Shown here: piece after piece, positions 38,969 to 46,570 of the stretch
Layout: the number at the start of each line of letters is the position of its first letter
Position numbering within the stretch: the stretch's first letter is position 1
NCBI RefSeq assembly: GCF_000964365.1
Contig: NZ_BANB01000045.1
Location: 1-51,703 of the forward strand
Length of the DNA: 51,703 nt
Direction of reading: 5' to 3'
Source: Acidisphaera rubrifaciens HS-AP3
Lineage (GTDB): Bacteria; Pseudomonadota; Alphaproteobacteria; Acetobacterales; Acetobacteraceae
Notes under the pieces: generated by a model
Database searches by the model: none
What the model was told of the DNA's origin: nothing
The model's input: the letters and a program-made list of their open reading frames with translations, nothing else
Translations under genes and position numbers: made by a program

Positions 38969-38982
38969 TGTCAGGGTTGACA
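38969..38982 (+). promoter_or_regulatory. TTGACA -35 element within an inverted repeat before the GT2 gene
   Basis: TGTCA-GGGT-TGACA forms a short inverted repeat whose right arm is a perfect -35 hexamer (TTGACA, 38977-38982). The sequence 17 bp on (ACTACT) is a poor -10, so promoter activity is uncertain. A repeat over a -35 box would suit a repressor site. Confidence 0.35.
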
Positions 38983-39033
38983 GTCTGCCGTCCGCACGGA
39001 CTACTGCTGCAGTGCGGTATATGATGGAAATCA

Positions 39034-39813
39034 TTGCCTGATTACCTGGAAGCGCTCTCGCCGGAGACCGTGGTGTTGCCGTCGCCACCGGGTATCACCG
39101 TCGATTTGACAGTGGTCGTGGCTGCCTACAACGAGGCCGGCAACATTGGTCCGCTGATCGCCGAAATCGCTGGTGTGCTTCGCCCAAGGTTTGCTTTCGA
39201 AATCATCTGCGTCGACGACGGCAGTACGGACGCGACCCTGGCGGAGGCTGCGGCGCTCGGCGAGGCGGTACCGGAACTCCGGATTGTCCGACACAGCGAC
39301 CGAGCCGGACAAAGCGCCGCCATTTGCACCGGCATCGCCCTCGCGCGCGGCGGCCTCGTCGCGACCATCGACGGTGACGGGCAGAACGACCCGGCCGACA
39401 TCCCGGCCTTGGTCGATTGTGCGAGGCAGGCAGGAGCGGCGCTCGTCACCGGCGTACGCACAGTTCGACACGACCGATTGTCGAAGCGAGTGGCGTCGCG
39501 CCTTGCGAATGCCGTGCGAGCGGGCGTCCTGCGCGATGGTTGCCCGGATACCGGATGCGGCCTGAAGGTGTTTCCTCGTCGGGCCTTCGAGCGGCTGCCC
39601 CAGTTTGACGGCATGCACCGCTATCTGCCGGCCCTCTTCAGGGCTCGGGGTGCGGCGGTCATACTCCGACCCGTCTCCCATCGTCCGCGGGTGCGCGGCG
39701 TTTCCAAATACGGCAACCTGGAACGTGCCGCGCTGGGTGCGGTCGATCTCCTGGGCGTTCTGTGGCTGACACGGCGGAGCCGAAGCCCTGAGCGGGTCTT
39801 CGAGCAACGATAA
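39034..39813 (+). CDS. family 2 glycosyltransferase (DPM/ArnC-like)
   Basis: A ~260-aa GT2 protein of the polyprenyl-phosphate sugar synthase type. LTVVVAAYNEAGNIGPLI, CVDDGSTDAT and the metal site DGDGQNDP are present; PDTGCGLKVFPRRAF and SKYGNLERA are typical of the DPM1/ArnC group. It has no C-terminal membrane anchors, unlike ArnC or GtrB. It likely loads a sugar on undecaprenyl phosphate for the following GT39 enzyme. The start is uncertain: TTG 39034 with GGAAA upstream, or GTG 39073 with GGAG 6 nt upstream. The next gene starts 2 bp after its stop. Confidence 0.88.
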   Translation: MPDYLEALSPETVVLPSPPGITVDLTVVVAAYNEAGNIGPLIAEIAGVLRPRFAFEIICVDDGSTDATLAEAAALGEAVPELRIVRHSDRAGQSAAICTGIALARGGLVATIDGDGQNDPADIPALVDCARQAGAALVTGVRTVRHDRLSKRVASRLANAVRAGVLRDGCPDTGCGLKVFPRRAFERLPQFDGMHRYLPALFRARGAAVILRPVSHRPRVRGVSKYGNLERAALGAVDLLGVLWLTRRSRSPERVFEQR

Positions 39814-39815
39814 AC

Positions 39816-41504
39816 GTGGGGCATACCGAGGGCGTCGTCCACGCAACCGCCTGCGTTCCATTGAAGGGCGGCCGGCATACCTGGCCTTTCGTCCTGTGCG
39901 CATCGCTGCTGGCAGCGCTCATTCTGTGGCCCGGACGCGCCAGCCTCCCGCCAATCGATCGCGACGAAAGCCGCTATGCGCAGGCGACGCGGCAAATGCT
40001 GGAGACCGGCGACTTTCTCGACCCGCGGTTCCAGGATCACCCGCGCTACGTCCAACCGGCCGGCGTCTACTGGGCACAGGCCGCCGCCGTCAGCCTGCTG
40101 AGCGATGCGACCCGCCGCGTGATCTGGCCGCATCGGGTTCCTTCGTGGTTGGCCGGCATTGTATCGGCAGCACTGACCTGCGCGATCGGCGCCCGTCTCC
40201 TGGGGCCGGCAGCCGGTCTCGCCGGCGCTACCCTTCTCGCGTCCTCGCTTCTCTTCGGCTTCGAGGCACGGATTGCGACGACGGACGCGACGCTGCTTGC
40301 TTTCGTGCTTCTCGCACAGTGGGCGCTGCTGGCGATCTGGCAGGCGCGCGAAGGGCCCGATACGTCGCGCGTTCATTCGGCAGTGCTTTGGGCGGCGCTC
40401 GGTTGTTCGATCATGGTCAAAGGGCCGATCGGCTTGGTGTGGCTCGGGCTCACGGCCCTCGGGCTCTCGGCGAGCGGAGGCACGTGGCGATGGCTCCGGA
40501 GGCTGCACCCGCTGTCGGGCGTGGCCCTCATGGCGGCAATCGTGCTGCCTTGGATGATCGCGATCGCAATACGGACGGATGGCGCGTTCTTCGCACAGGC
40601 GCTTGGCCATAATCTGCTGGGCAAGCTGTCGCACGGCCAGGAATCCCACTGGGCGCCACCCGGCTATTATCTCGCCATATTCGCGGCAATGTTCTGGCCC
40701 GGCTCGCTGCTGGCCTTCCGGGCGGTACCGGCGGTCTGGCGTGCGCGGTCGATGCCCGGCGTCCAATTCCTTCTGTGCTGGGTGATCCCCGCATGGCTGC
40801 TGTTTGAATTGGTCCCAACCAAGCTGCCTCAGTATGTGTTGCCCGCCTATCCCGGGATTGCTTTGCTATGCGTGAGCGTCCTGCCCGCGGGCCCGGGCGG
40901 AGGCTGGCAGCGATGGGCGTTCGCGACCGCGCGGATGATCTGGGTAGTGGTCGGTCTGGTCCTCGTTGTGGGGGGACCGCTGCTTTTGTGGCGGTACTCG
41001 AATGGCGTCCGGCCAGTCGTGTGGCTGGCGGCAGCCGCGGAAGTCGCATTTCTGGCCATCATGGCGCAGATGGCGCGCCGTGCTCGCACGCAGCTTGCGG
41101 TCGCGTGCGGCCTCTTGGCGTCGGCGATATTCCAGGCCGCCACATTCGGCATGGTCCTCCCCGGTTTGACACCGATCTGGATAAGCCCGCGCGTCGCGGC
41201 TTTGGTCGCGGCTTCCAGCCGGTGTCAACGGCCGACGCTGGCCTCGGCGTCGTACAGCGAACCAAGCCTGGTGTTTCTGCTGGGAACGCAGACGCGTCTG
41301 GTAGACCCGGTGACGGCCGCGGAGCACATCGTGCGCGACCCCGCATGCACCCTCGCGCTGGTCGACGTGGCGGGGCTACCGCCGTTTCTGGCGGTGCTCG
41401 CGGCGCATCATATGGCCGTGGAGGACAGGGGAACGGTCACAGGGCGGGATTATTCCAACAACCACTTCCTGACCCTCCATCTCTTCAGCGCGGTTCCGCC
41501 CTGA
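39816..41504 (+). CDS. GT39/ArnT-like polyprenyl-phosphate-sugar glycosyltransferase
   Basis: A 562-aa membrane protein with about twelve hydrophobic segments. The N-terminal periplasmic loop carries LPPIDRDESRYAQATRQML, with the acidic pair expected for the catalytic/metal site of ArnT and PMT enzymes. DPRFQDHPRYVQPAGVYW, MVKGPIGLVW and PTKLPQYVLPAYP are further family blocks. It moves a sugar from a lipid carrier to an acceptor such as lipid A, another lipid or a protein; the acceptor is unknown. GTG 39816 follows the GT2 stop by 2 bp, so the pair is co-translated. Its stop overlaps a short GtrA-like remnant. Confidence 0.9.
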   Translation: MGHTEGVVHATACVPLKGGRHTWPFVLCASLLAALILWPGRASLPPIDRDESRYAQATRQMLETGDFLDPRFQDHPRYVQPAGVYWAQAAAVSLLSDATRRVIWPHRVPSWLAGIVSAALTCAIGARLLGPAAGLAGATLLASSLLFGFEARIATTDATLLAFVLLAQWALLAIWQAREGPDTSRVHSAVLWAALGCSIMVKGPIGLVWLGLTALGLSASGGTWRWLRRLHPLSGVALMAAIVLPWMIAIAIRTDGAFFAQALGHNLLGKLSHGQESHWAPPGYYLAIFAAMFWPGSLLAFRAVPAVWRARSMPGVQFLLCWVIPAWLLFELVPTKLPQYVLPAYPGIALLCVSVLPAGPGGGWQRWAFATARMIWVVVGLVLVVGGPLLLWRYSNGVRPVVWLAAAAEVAFLAIMAQMARRARTQLAVACGLLASAIFQAATFGMVLPGLTPIWISPRVAALVAASSRCQRPTLASASYSEPSLVFLLGTQTRLVDPVTAAEHIVRDPACTLALVDVAGLPPFLAVLAAHHMAVEDRGTVTGRDYSNNHFLTLHLFSAVPP

Positions 41505-41563
41505 TGGCCGGTTCTCGGCAGACGACGGCCGCACGCTTCGGCATCGTGGGTCTGCTTTTCTAG
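41504..41563 (+). pseudogene. possible truncated GtrA-like gene remnant
   Basis: A 19-codon ORF (ATG 41504 to TAG 41561-41563) overlaps the GT39 stop by 1 nt and encodes MAGSRQTTAARFGIVGLLF. The last ten residues look like the first membrane segment of GtrA-family flippase-like proteins, which often accompany GT2/GT39 pairs. It then runs into the stop codon of zwf on the other strand. It may be a relic left by a deletion, or a chance ORF. Confidence 0.3.
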
Positions 41564-43035
41564 GTCCCGACGTCTTCGTGCCATGTGCGGCCGTCACGTT
41601 CGATCAGAGCGATGGCGGCGGTCGGTCCCCAACTGCCCGCGGAATAAGGGCGTGGCCGTTCCGGCCGGCTCTCCCACGCCTCGATGATCGGCTCGACCCA
41701 GCCCCATGCCGCCTCGACTTCGTCACGGCGCATGAACAGCGTGGCGTTGCCCCTGACCGTGTCCATCAGCAGGCGCTCGTAGGCATCCGGGTATCGAGTG
41801 GCGAAGGCCTTCTCGAAGCTGATGTCGAGGCCAGTTGGACGGAGGCGAAGGCCGCCGGGGCCTGGGTCCTTCGTCATCATTTCCAGACGCATACCCTCTT
41901 CGGGCTGAAGTCGGATGATTAGTCGATTCGGCTGAAGGTCGGCCGCCTCACGCGGGAAAATCGAAAAAGGCAGCGCCCGAAACTGAATGACGATTTCCGA
42001 CATTTTTTGCGGCAGTCGCTTGCCGGTGCGCAGGTAGAACGGGACGTTTGCCCATCGCCATGAGTTGAGCTGCGCCTTTAGCGCCACGAATGTTTCCGTG
42101 TTGCTTTCCGGCTCGCCCAAATCTGATAGATATCCTTTCACCGGATTGCCTCCGATCGCTCCCGCCGCGTATTGCCCGCGCACAGTCACGCTGGCTACGT
42201 CGTGCGGTTCGATCGGGCGTAGCGCTCTCAGGACCTTGAGCTTTTCGTCGCGCACGGCATCCGCCTGCATGGCGACCGGGCTATCCATGGCCAGCAGACA
42301 AAGAAGTTGCAGGATATGGTTCTGGACCATGTCACGCAGGGCGCCGGAGCGATCGTAATAGCCGCCCCGGCCTTCCACGCCGACCGTCTCCGCCACCGTG
42401 ATCTGCACGTGGTCGATGACATCGGAGTTCCAGAGGCGCTCGAAGATCGAGTTGGCGAACCGTAAGGCCAGGAGATTCTGCACGGTCTCCTTGCCTAGAT
42501 AATGGTCGATGCGGAAGGTCCGCGCCTCGCTGAAGACCTCGCCGACCCTGTCGTTGATGTCCCGCGCACTCTCGAGGTCGTGGCCGATCGGCTTCTCGAG
42601 CACGACCCGGGCGTCGGGACCCGCAAGCCCGTGTCGCGCCAGATTGCGGCAGATCGGTCCGTAGAGTTCTGGCGACGTCGCGAGGTAAAAAACCGGAACG
42701 CGCTCGCCCGCGCTTCCCAACACATCCTTCAGGACCGGCCACCCCGTGTCGCCGGTCCCATCAACCTGCACATACGAGATTTGCGCAAGGAAGCTGTCCA
42801 CGACCTCGCCCTGGAGATCTGTCGAGGCGACGTGAGCGTGCAAGGCGTCCCGCGCCCGTGCGCGATAGGCGGCGTCGTCCAATCCGGACCGCGCCGCGCC
42901 GACGATCATGCTGTCCCCAGGCATCTGTCCGTCCCGGAACCGGTAGTACAGCGCGGGGAGAAGCTTTCGCAGTGTCAGGTCGCCAGTGGCGCCAAAGACG
43001 ACACAGATGAAGCTCTGAACGGGTACGATCTTCAT
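41560..43035 (-). CDS. zwf: glucose-6-phosphate 1-dehydrogenase
   Basis: A 491-aa enzyme that oxidises glucose-6-phosphate to 6-phosphogluconolactone with NAD(P), feeding the pentose phosphate and Entner-Doudoroff routes. The nucleotide motif is VVFGATGDLTLRKLLP near the N-terminus, the substrate/catalytic motif RIDHYLGKETVQN is intact, and VLEKPIGHDL and SWRWANVPFYLRTGKRL follow. Length is normal. ATG 43035 has AAAGG 8 nt upstream; ATG 43062 is an alternative. No pgl, edd or gnd is adjacent. It faces the glycosyltransferase pair tail to tail. Confidence 0.97.
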   Translation of the reverse strand: MKIVPVQSFICVVFGATGDLTLRKLLPALYYRFRDGQMPGDSMIVGAARSGLDDAAYRARARDALHAHVASTDLQGEVVDSFLAQISYVQVDGTGDTGWPVLKDVLGSAGERVPVFYLATSPELYGPICRNLARHGLAGPDARVVLEKPIGHDLESARDINDRVGEVFSEARTFRIDHYLGKETVQNLLALRFANSIFERLWNSDVIDHVQITVAETVGVEGRGGYYDRSGALRDMVQNHILQLLCLLAMDSPVAMQADAVRDEKLKVLRALRPIEPHDVASVTVRGQYAAGAIGGNPVKGYLSDLGEPESNTETFVALKAQLNSWRWANVPFYLRTGKRLPQKMSEIVIQFRALPFSIFPREAADLQPNRLIIRLQPEEGMRLEMMTKDPGPGGLRLRPTGLDISFEKAFATRYPDAYERLLMDTVRGNATLFMRRDEVEAAWGWVEPIIEAWESRPERPRPYSAGSWGPTAAIALIERDGRTWHEDVGT

Positions 43036-43205
43036 GGATGGCCTTTTCTTCAGCCATGACATGCGAACACGGCAGGGTTGCACATGCAAGGCGTAATGCT
43101 GCGACGCGGGATTGGGCGGCGGGACGCAATCGGCTAGCGTCCGACCTCGTAGTTGGGTTTTGCCACGGGTTGGCATGGCGGCGAGGTAGCCGCGGGTGAG
43201 GGCGC

Positions 43206-44387
43206 ATGGACCACGGAACGGCCGGGACGAGCATCAGCGATGTGCCTTATCCGGACATACGCGAGGCAGTGCGCAAGCTGTGTGCGCAGTTTCCCGGCGA
43301 ATACTGGCGACGTCTGGATGCGGTGCGCGGCTATCCGACCGAGTTCGTCCAAAGCCTGACCGAAGCCGGCTATCTGGCAGTACTGATCCCGGAAACGTAT
43401 GGCGGCGCCGGCTTGCCGCTTTCGGCGGCGGCGGCGATCCTGGAAGTGATCCACGCCGAGGGCTGCAACGGCGCCGCCTGTCACGCGCAGATGTATACGA
43501 TGGGTACGGTCCTGCGTCACGGCTCTGACGCGCAGAAGGCGGCCTTCCTGCCGGCGATTGCCCAGGGTGAATTGCGCTTGCAGGCCTTCGGCGTCACCGA
43601 ACCGACCAGCGGTAGCGATACCACCAGCCTCAGTACCTTCGCGCGCCGGGATGGCGACTCGTATGTGGTCAATGGGCAAAAGATCTGGACCAGCCGGGCG
43701 GAACACTCGGACTTGATGCTGTTGCTGGCGCGCACGACGCCACGCGACCAAGTCACGCGCCGGACCGATGGGCTATCGACCTTTCTCGTCGACATGCGAT
43801 CGGCGCTTGGCAGCGGCCTGACCATCCGGCCCATCCGAACGATGATGAACCACAACAGCTGCGAGGTGTTTTTCGACAATCTCCGCGTGCCGGCCGCAAA
43901 CCTCGTCGGGGAGGAGGGGAGGGGCTTCCGCTACATCCTCGACGGCATGAATGCGGAACGTCTCCTGATCGCCTCGGAGAGTATCGGGGATGCAAAGTGG
44001 TTCATCGCTAAAGCCGTTGCGTATGCGAACGAGCGGAAGGTCTTCGGTCGCCCCATAGGCCAGAACCAGGGCATTCAGTTCCCGATAGCCCGCGCTCACG
44101 CGCAGATGCGCGCGGCCGAACTCATGCTTCACGCCGGACTTGCCCGGTACGAGGCCGGGCAGGCCTGCGGCGAAGAGGCGAACACCGCCAAAATGCTGGC
44201 GGCGGAAGCGGCTTGGGCGGCGGGCGAAGCCTGCATCCAGACGCATGGCGGGTTCGGATTTGCCGAAGAATATGACGTCGAGCGGAAGTATCGCGAAGCA
44301 CGTCTTTATCAGGTGGCGCCGATCAGTACCAATCTGATCCTGTCTTACATCGCCGAACATGTGCTGGGGATGCCGCGGAGTTACTGA
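43206..44387 (+). CDS. acyl-CoA dehydrogenase family protein
   Basis: A 393-aa FAD enzyme of the acyl-CoA dehydrogenase family. FGVTEPTSGSDTTSL and NGQKIWTSRAEHSDLMLLLAR form the FAD and substrate region; KVFGRPIGQNQGIQFPIA and QTHGGFGFAEEYDVER are also standard. The C-terminal segment reads REARLYQVAPISTNLI, so the usual YEGT glutamate is missing. The Glu in GMNAERLLIASE could be the base, as in isovaleryl-CoA dehydrogenase. The substrate is unknown. ATG 43206 has GTGAGGG 4 nt upstream. It is divergent from zwf, with 170 bp between them. Confidence 0.9.
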   Translation: MDHGTAGTSISDVPYPDIREAVRKLCAQFPGEYWRRLDAVRGYPTEFVQSLTEAGYLAVLIPETYGGAGLPLSAAAAILEVIHAEGCNGAACHAQMYTMGTVLRHGSDAQKAAFLPAIAQGELRLQAFGVTEPTSGSDTTSLSTFARRDGDSYVVNGQKIWTSRAEHSDLMLLLARTTPRDQVTRRTDGLSTFLVDMRSALGSGLTIRPIRTMMNHNSCEVFFDNLRVPAANLVGEEGRGFRYILDGMNAERLLIASESIGDAKWFIAKAVAYANERKVFGRPIGQNQGIQFPIARAHAQMRAAELMLHAGLARYEAGQACGEEANTAKMLAAEAAWAAGEACIQTHGGFGFAEEYDVERKYREARLYQVAPISTNLILSYIAEHVLGMPRSY

Positions 44388-44429
44388 TTCCGCCACGGAG
44401 CGCGCCTGTCGCCGAGGCCAAATGGCGGC

Positions 44430-45233
44430 TCAGCCCCCCGCCCGCGTCGGCCGCGTGAGGACGGCGATCGGGGTCGCGCGATAGGCGGCAAGTGATCGTC
44501 CCGCCGTTCCCGGAGGTGCCGGCAGCGTTATCACGCGCGGCAGCTCCGCGCGGTTAACCGGCAACTGGACGACCACCCGCCCGCCTGGCTGGACAGTGCC
44601 CGGTGGCATCGTCGCCGCCCACGCGGCCGCCAAGGGCGATCCGCCGGTATCGCCCATCGATGCCGCCGTCCCGGCGATCCGCTGCTCCGTCGGCCATGCG
44701 GCCAGGACTTTCCGCTGATAGTCGGCGCCCAGGCCTGGATTGGCCGAGTGGTAATTGGCTGCGGCCTTTGCCCAATCTCCTGTTTGACTGTAGAGCTGGC
44801 CGAGGAAGCGGGCCGCGTAGCGCGCGTTCGTCGCCGGGTCGAAGGCGGCCTCGAGGGTCGGAAAGGCGTCGGGATGGTGCAGCAGATTCACCTGCAGGCA
44901 CCCCACGTCGATGGAACGGATCCCCTGGGCCTGGAGAGCCTTAACAGCAGCGATCGCCTCGGCTTCGGTATCAAAGACGTAGCCCTGTCCATCCGCATTG
45001 ACGGTCCATGGCCACGGACTCGTCAGACCGGTCGCAGGGTCGCGTCGGCCCGTCTCCACATCGGCGATGGCGGCAAGAAGTTGACCGGGAAGCGCGCCAG
45101 CTCTTTCAGCGGCCTGGATGGCACTGCGGCATTGCTCGAACGGCGTCGGGTGCCGGGCTTGTGCGACTGTCGGGCGGCCCCAACCGCCGCAGGCGAGGGC
45201 CATCACGCCCAGGAGAAGCAACCACCGATGCAT
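44430..45233 (-). CDS. lytic transglycosylase (SLT domain), exported
   Basis: A ~267-aa exported muramidase-like enzyme that cleaves peptidoglycan with anhydro-product formation. The signal peptide spans residues 1-25 (MHRWLLLLGVMALACGGWG), and the catalytic Glu60 lies in AIADVETGRRDP. The GxxQ block is VGCLQVNLLHH, followed by NARYAARFLGQLY and AAANYHSANP, all characteristic of SLT enzymes. A C-terminal low-complexity extension (PGTVQPGGRVVVQLP) follows. ATG 45233 directly starts the signal; ATG 45254 adds seven residues. A small-RNA gene lies upstream in the opposite direction. Confidence 0.88.
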   Translation of the reverse strand: MHRWLLLLGVMALACGGWGRPTVAQARHPTPFEQCRSAIQAAERAGALPGQLLAAIADVETGRRDPATGLTSPWPWTVNADGQGYVFDTEAEAIAAVKALQAQGIRSIDVGCLQVNLLHHPDAFPTLEAAFDPATNARYAARFLGQLYSQTGDWAKAAANYHSANPGLGADYQRKVLAAWPTEQRIAGTAASMGDTGGSPLAAAWAATMPPGTVQPGGRVVVQLPVNRAELPRVITLPAPPGTAGRSLAAYRATPIAVLTRPTRAGG

Positions 45234-45340
45234 GGACCCTATCGTAGCCGCCAAATCCTTAGGCGTCTCTTACTGGATCGGGCCGGCTGGACGGCGTCCA
45301 AGGGTTCGTCGCGCAGCGATGCTGCAATGCAAAAAAGCGC

Positions 45341-45369
45341 TTGCTTCACCCCGATGGTCACCCTACATT
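45341..45369 (+). promoter_or_regulatory. promoter of the alpha-r8-like small RNA
   Basis: TTGCTT (45341-45346), a 17-bp spacer, and TACATT (45364-45369) form a sigma-70-like promoter. Initiation 7-9 nt downstream would give an RNA of about 80 nt ending at the terminator at 45459, the size expected for MmgR-type RNAs. Confidence 0.65.
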
Positions 45370-45375
45370 GTGCAT

Positions 45376-45459
45376 CGCAGCAAGGCATTCGTGTCTTGCC
45401 GCTTTCTTGGACGTTTCCTCCCTAAACTTGGCGGCGCGCAAGCGCCGCCTTTTCTTTTT
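45376..45459 (+). ncRNA. small regulatory RNA of the alpha-r8 / MmgR (Rfam suhB) type
   Basis: This ~80-nt RNA has the layout of the alphaproteobacterial alpha-r8 (MmgR/suhB) family as I recall it. It has a 5' hairpin (GCAAG 45380-45384 with CTTGC 45395-45399), a single-stranded TTTCCTCCCT at 45414-45423, then AAACTTGGC leading into a GC-rich intrinsic terminator. The CCTCCC core is anti-Shine-Dalgarno-like, so it may block ribosome binding sites of target mRNAs, probably with Hfq. It lies between divergent minus-strand genes: the transglycosylase upstream and N-formylglutamate amidohydrolase just downstream. In Sinorhizobium, MmgR limits polyhydroxybutyrate storage; targets here are unknown. 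Confidence 0.7.
45430..45459 (+). terminator. intrinsic terminator of the small RNA
   Basis: GGCGGCGC (45430-45437) pairs with GCGCCGCC (45442-45449) around a GCAA tetraloop, followed by TTTTCTTTTT (45450-45459). The A-side on the minus strand has no T tract, so it acts on the plus strand. Confidence 0.9.
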
Positions 45460-45473
45460 CGGCGCACGCAGCG

Positions 45474-46421
45474 TCAGAGGCCCAGAATGGCAGGGACCTG
45501 GACGGCAAGGGCCACAAGCACGGCCTCCATTTGCCGAGCGACCCGCCGAAACTCCGCCCGCCGTTCGAAACGCACCTCATCCATATATAGCCGCCGGGCG
45601 ACCTCGATCTGCACGGCATGCCGGCCGGTTTTGGGCCGTCCGTAGGTCCGGGTGATGTAGCCTCCGGCATACGGGTCGTTGCGACGCACGCGGTAGCCGA
45701 GGCGCATCAGTTCGGTCTCGATGAGTCGGGTGATCTCCTCGGAGCAGGACGTGCCGTGGACGTCGCCGATCACGAAGTCGACCGGGCCGCGTCCGCTCAG
45801 GGCGCCGGTCGGCATGGAATGGCAGTCCACGAGAAGGACGGCGCCGAACCGGCACGTCGTCTCGTCGAGCAGACCGAGCAGGCCCTGGTGAAAGGGCTGC
45901 CAGCACTCGCGAACCCGCCGCTCCGCATCGGCAAACCGCAGTTTTTTTCGATATATCTGATCTCCTGATGAGACTACCCGAGCGATCGTGCCGAGACCCG
46001 CCGCTACCCTCGGGCTATGGATATTCACCCAGGGAGGGAGCGCATCCTCGAACATCGTCGGGTCGAGCTCCCAGGCCTCGCGATTTGGATCGCAATATGC
46101 GCGCGGGAACTCGGCCGCGATCAGCGGCGCGCCCACGGAGGGTGCGGCCGCGAACAGCTCGTCGACGAAACTGTCCTCGCTGCGCCGCAGCGTCACCGGG
46201 TCCAGCCGCGATTCGGCGAGAAATGCATGGTCGTAGGCCCGACCCGAGTGGGCTGAGGCGACGACGAGCGGCACGGTCTGTCGCTCCGGCCGCAACACCA
46301 TGAACGGCGCGCCGCCGGTCATCACGTGATCCATCAGCCCAGTTGAGCCCGCCGACGCGGCTGTGTCATCCGCAAGATCGAAGGCAGGTTGCGCGCACCG
46401 TGCCAGCCTTTCCCGGGACAC
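45474..46421 (-). CDS. N-formylglutamate amidohydrolase
   Basis: A ~315-aa hydrolase of the N-formylglutamate deformylase family (the HutG-type reaction: N-formyl-L-glutamate + water to formate + glutamate, last step of one histidine pathway). Metal and active-site blocks are VASAHSGRAYD (His), then LLVDCHSMPTGA and DFVIGDVHGTSC (Asp, His), and HAVQIEVARRLYMDE near the C-terminus. No other hut gene is adjacent. The start is uncertain: GTG 46421 has GGAG 5 nt upstream, but the conserved domain begins near residue 40, so ATG 46334 or 46322 are possible. Confidence 0.9.
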   Translation of the reverse strand: MSRERLARCAQPAFDLADDTAASAGSTGLMDHVMTGGAPFMVLRPERQTVPLVVASAHSGRAYDHAFLAESRLDPVTLRRSEDSFVDELFAAAPSVGAPLIAAEFPRAYCDPNREAWELDPTMFEDALPPWVNIHSPRVAAGLGTIARVVSSGDQIYRKKLRFADAERRVRECWQPFHQGLLGLLDETTCRFGAVLLVDCHSMPTGALSGRGPVDFVIGDVHGTSCSEEITRLIETELMRLGYRVRRNDPYAGGYITRTYGRPKTGRHAVQIEVARRLYMDEVRFERRAEFRRVARQMEAVLVALAVQVPAILGL

Positions 46422-46472
46422 TTGCACTCCGTCGCGCAAGGCCGTAGCAGAGCACCACCGTTCGGCGGGGAC

Positions 46473-46547
46473 GGGCGCGTAGCTCAGCGGGAGAGCACCA
46501 CCTTGACACGGTGGGGGTCAGAGGTTCGATCCCTCTCGCGCCCACCA
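46473..46547 (+). tRNA. tRNA-Val (anticodon GAC)
   Basis: A complete cloverleaf. The acceptor stem is GGGCGCG/CGCGCCC, the D arm GCTC...GAGC, the anticodon stem CCACC/GGTGG with loop TTGACAC (anticodon GAC, reading GTC and probably GTT), and the T arm AGAGG-TTCGATC-CCTCT. The discriminator is A, and the 3' CCA (46545-46547) is encoded. It lies between the amidohydrolase and parE genes, both on the other strand. Confidence 0.97.
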
Positions 46548-46570
46548 TGGCCCGCGCGGACCCAAGCGCC

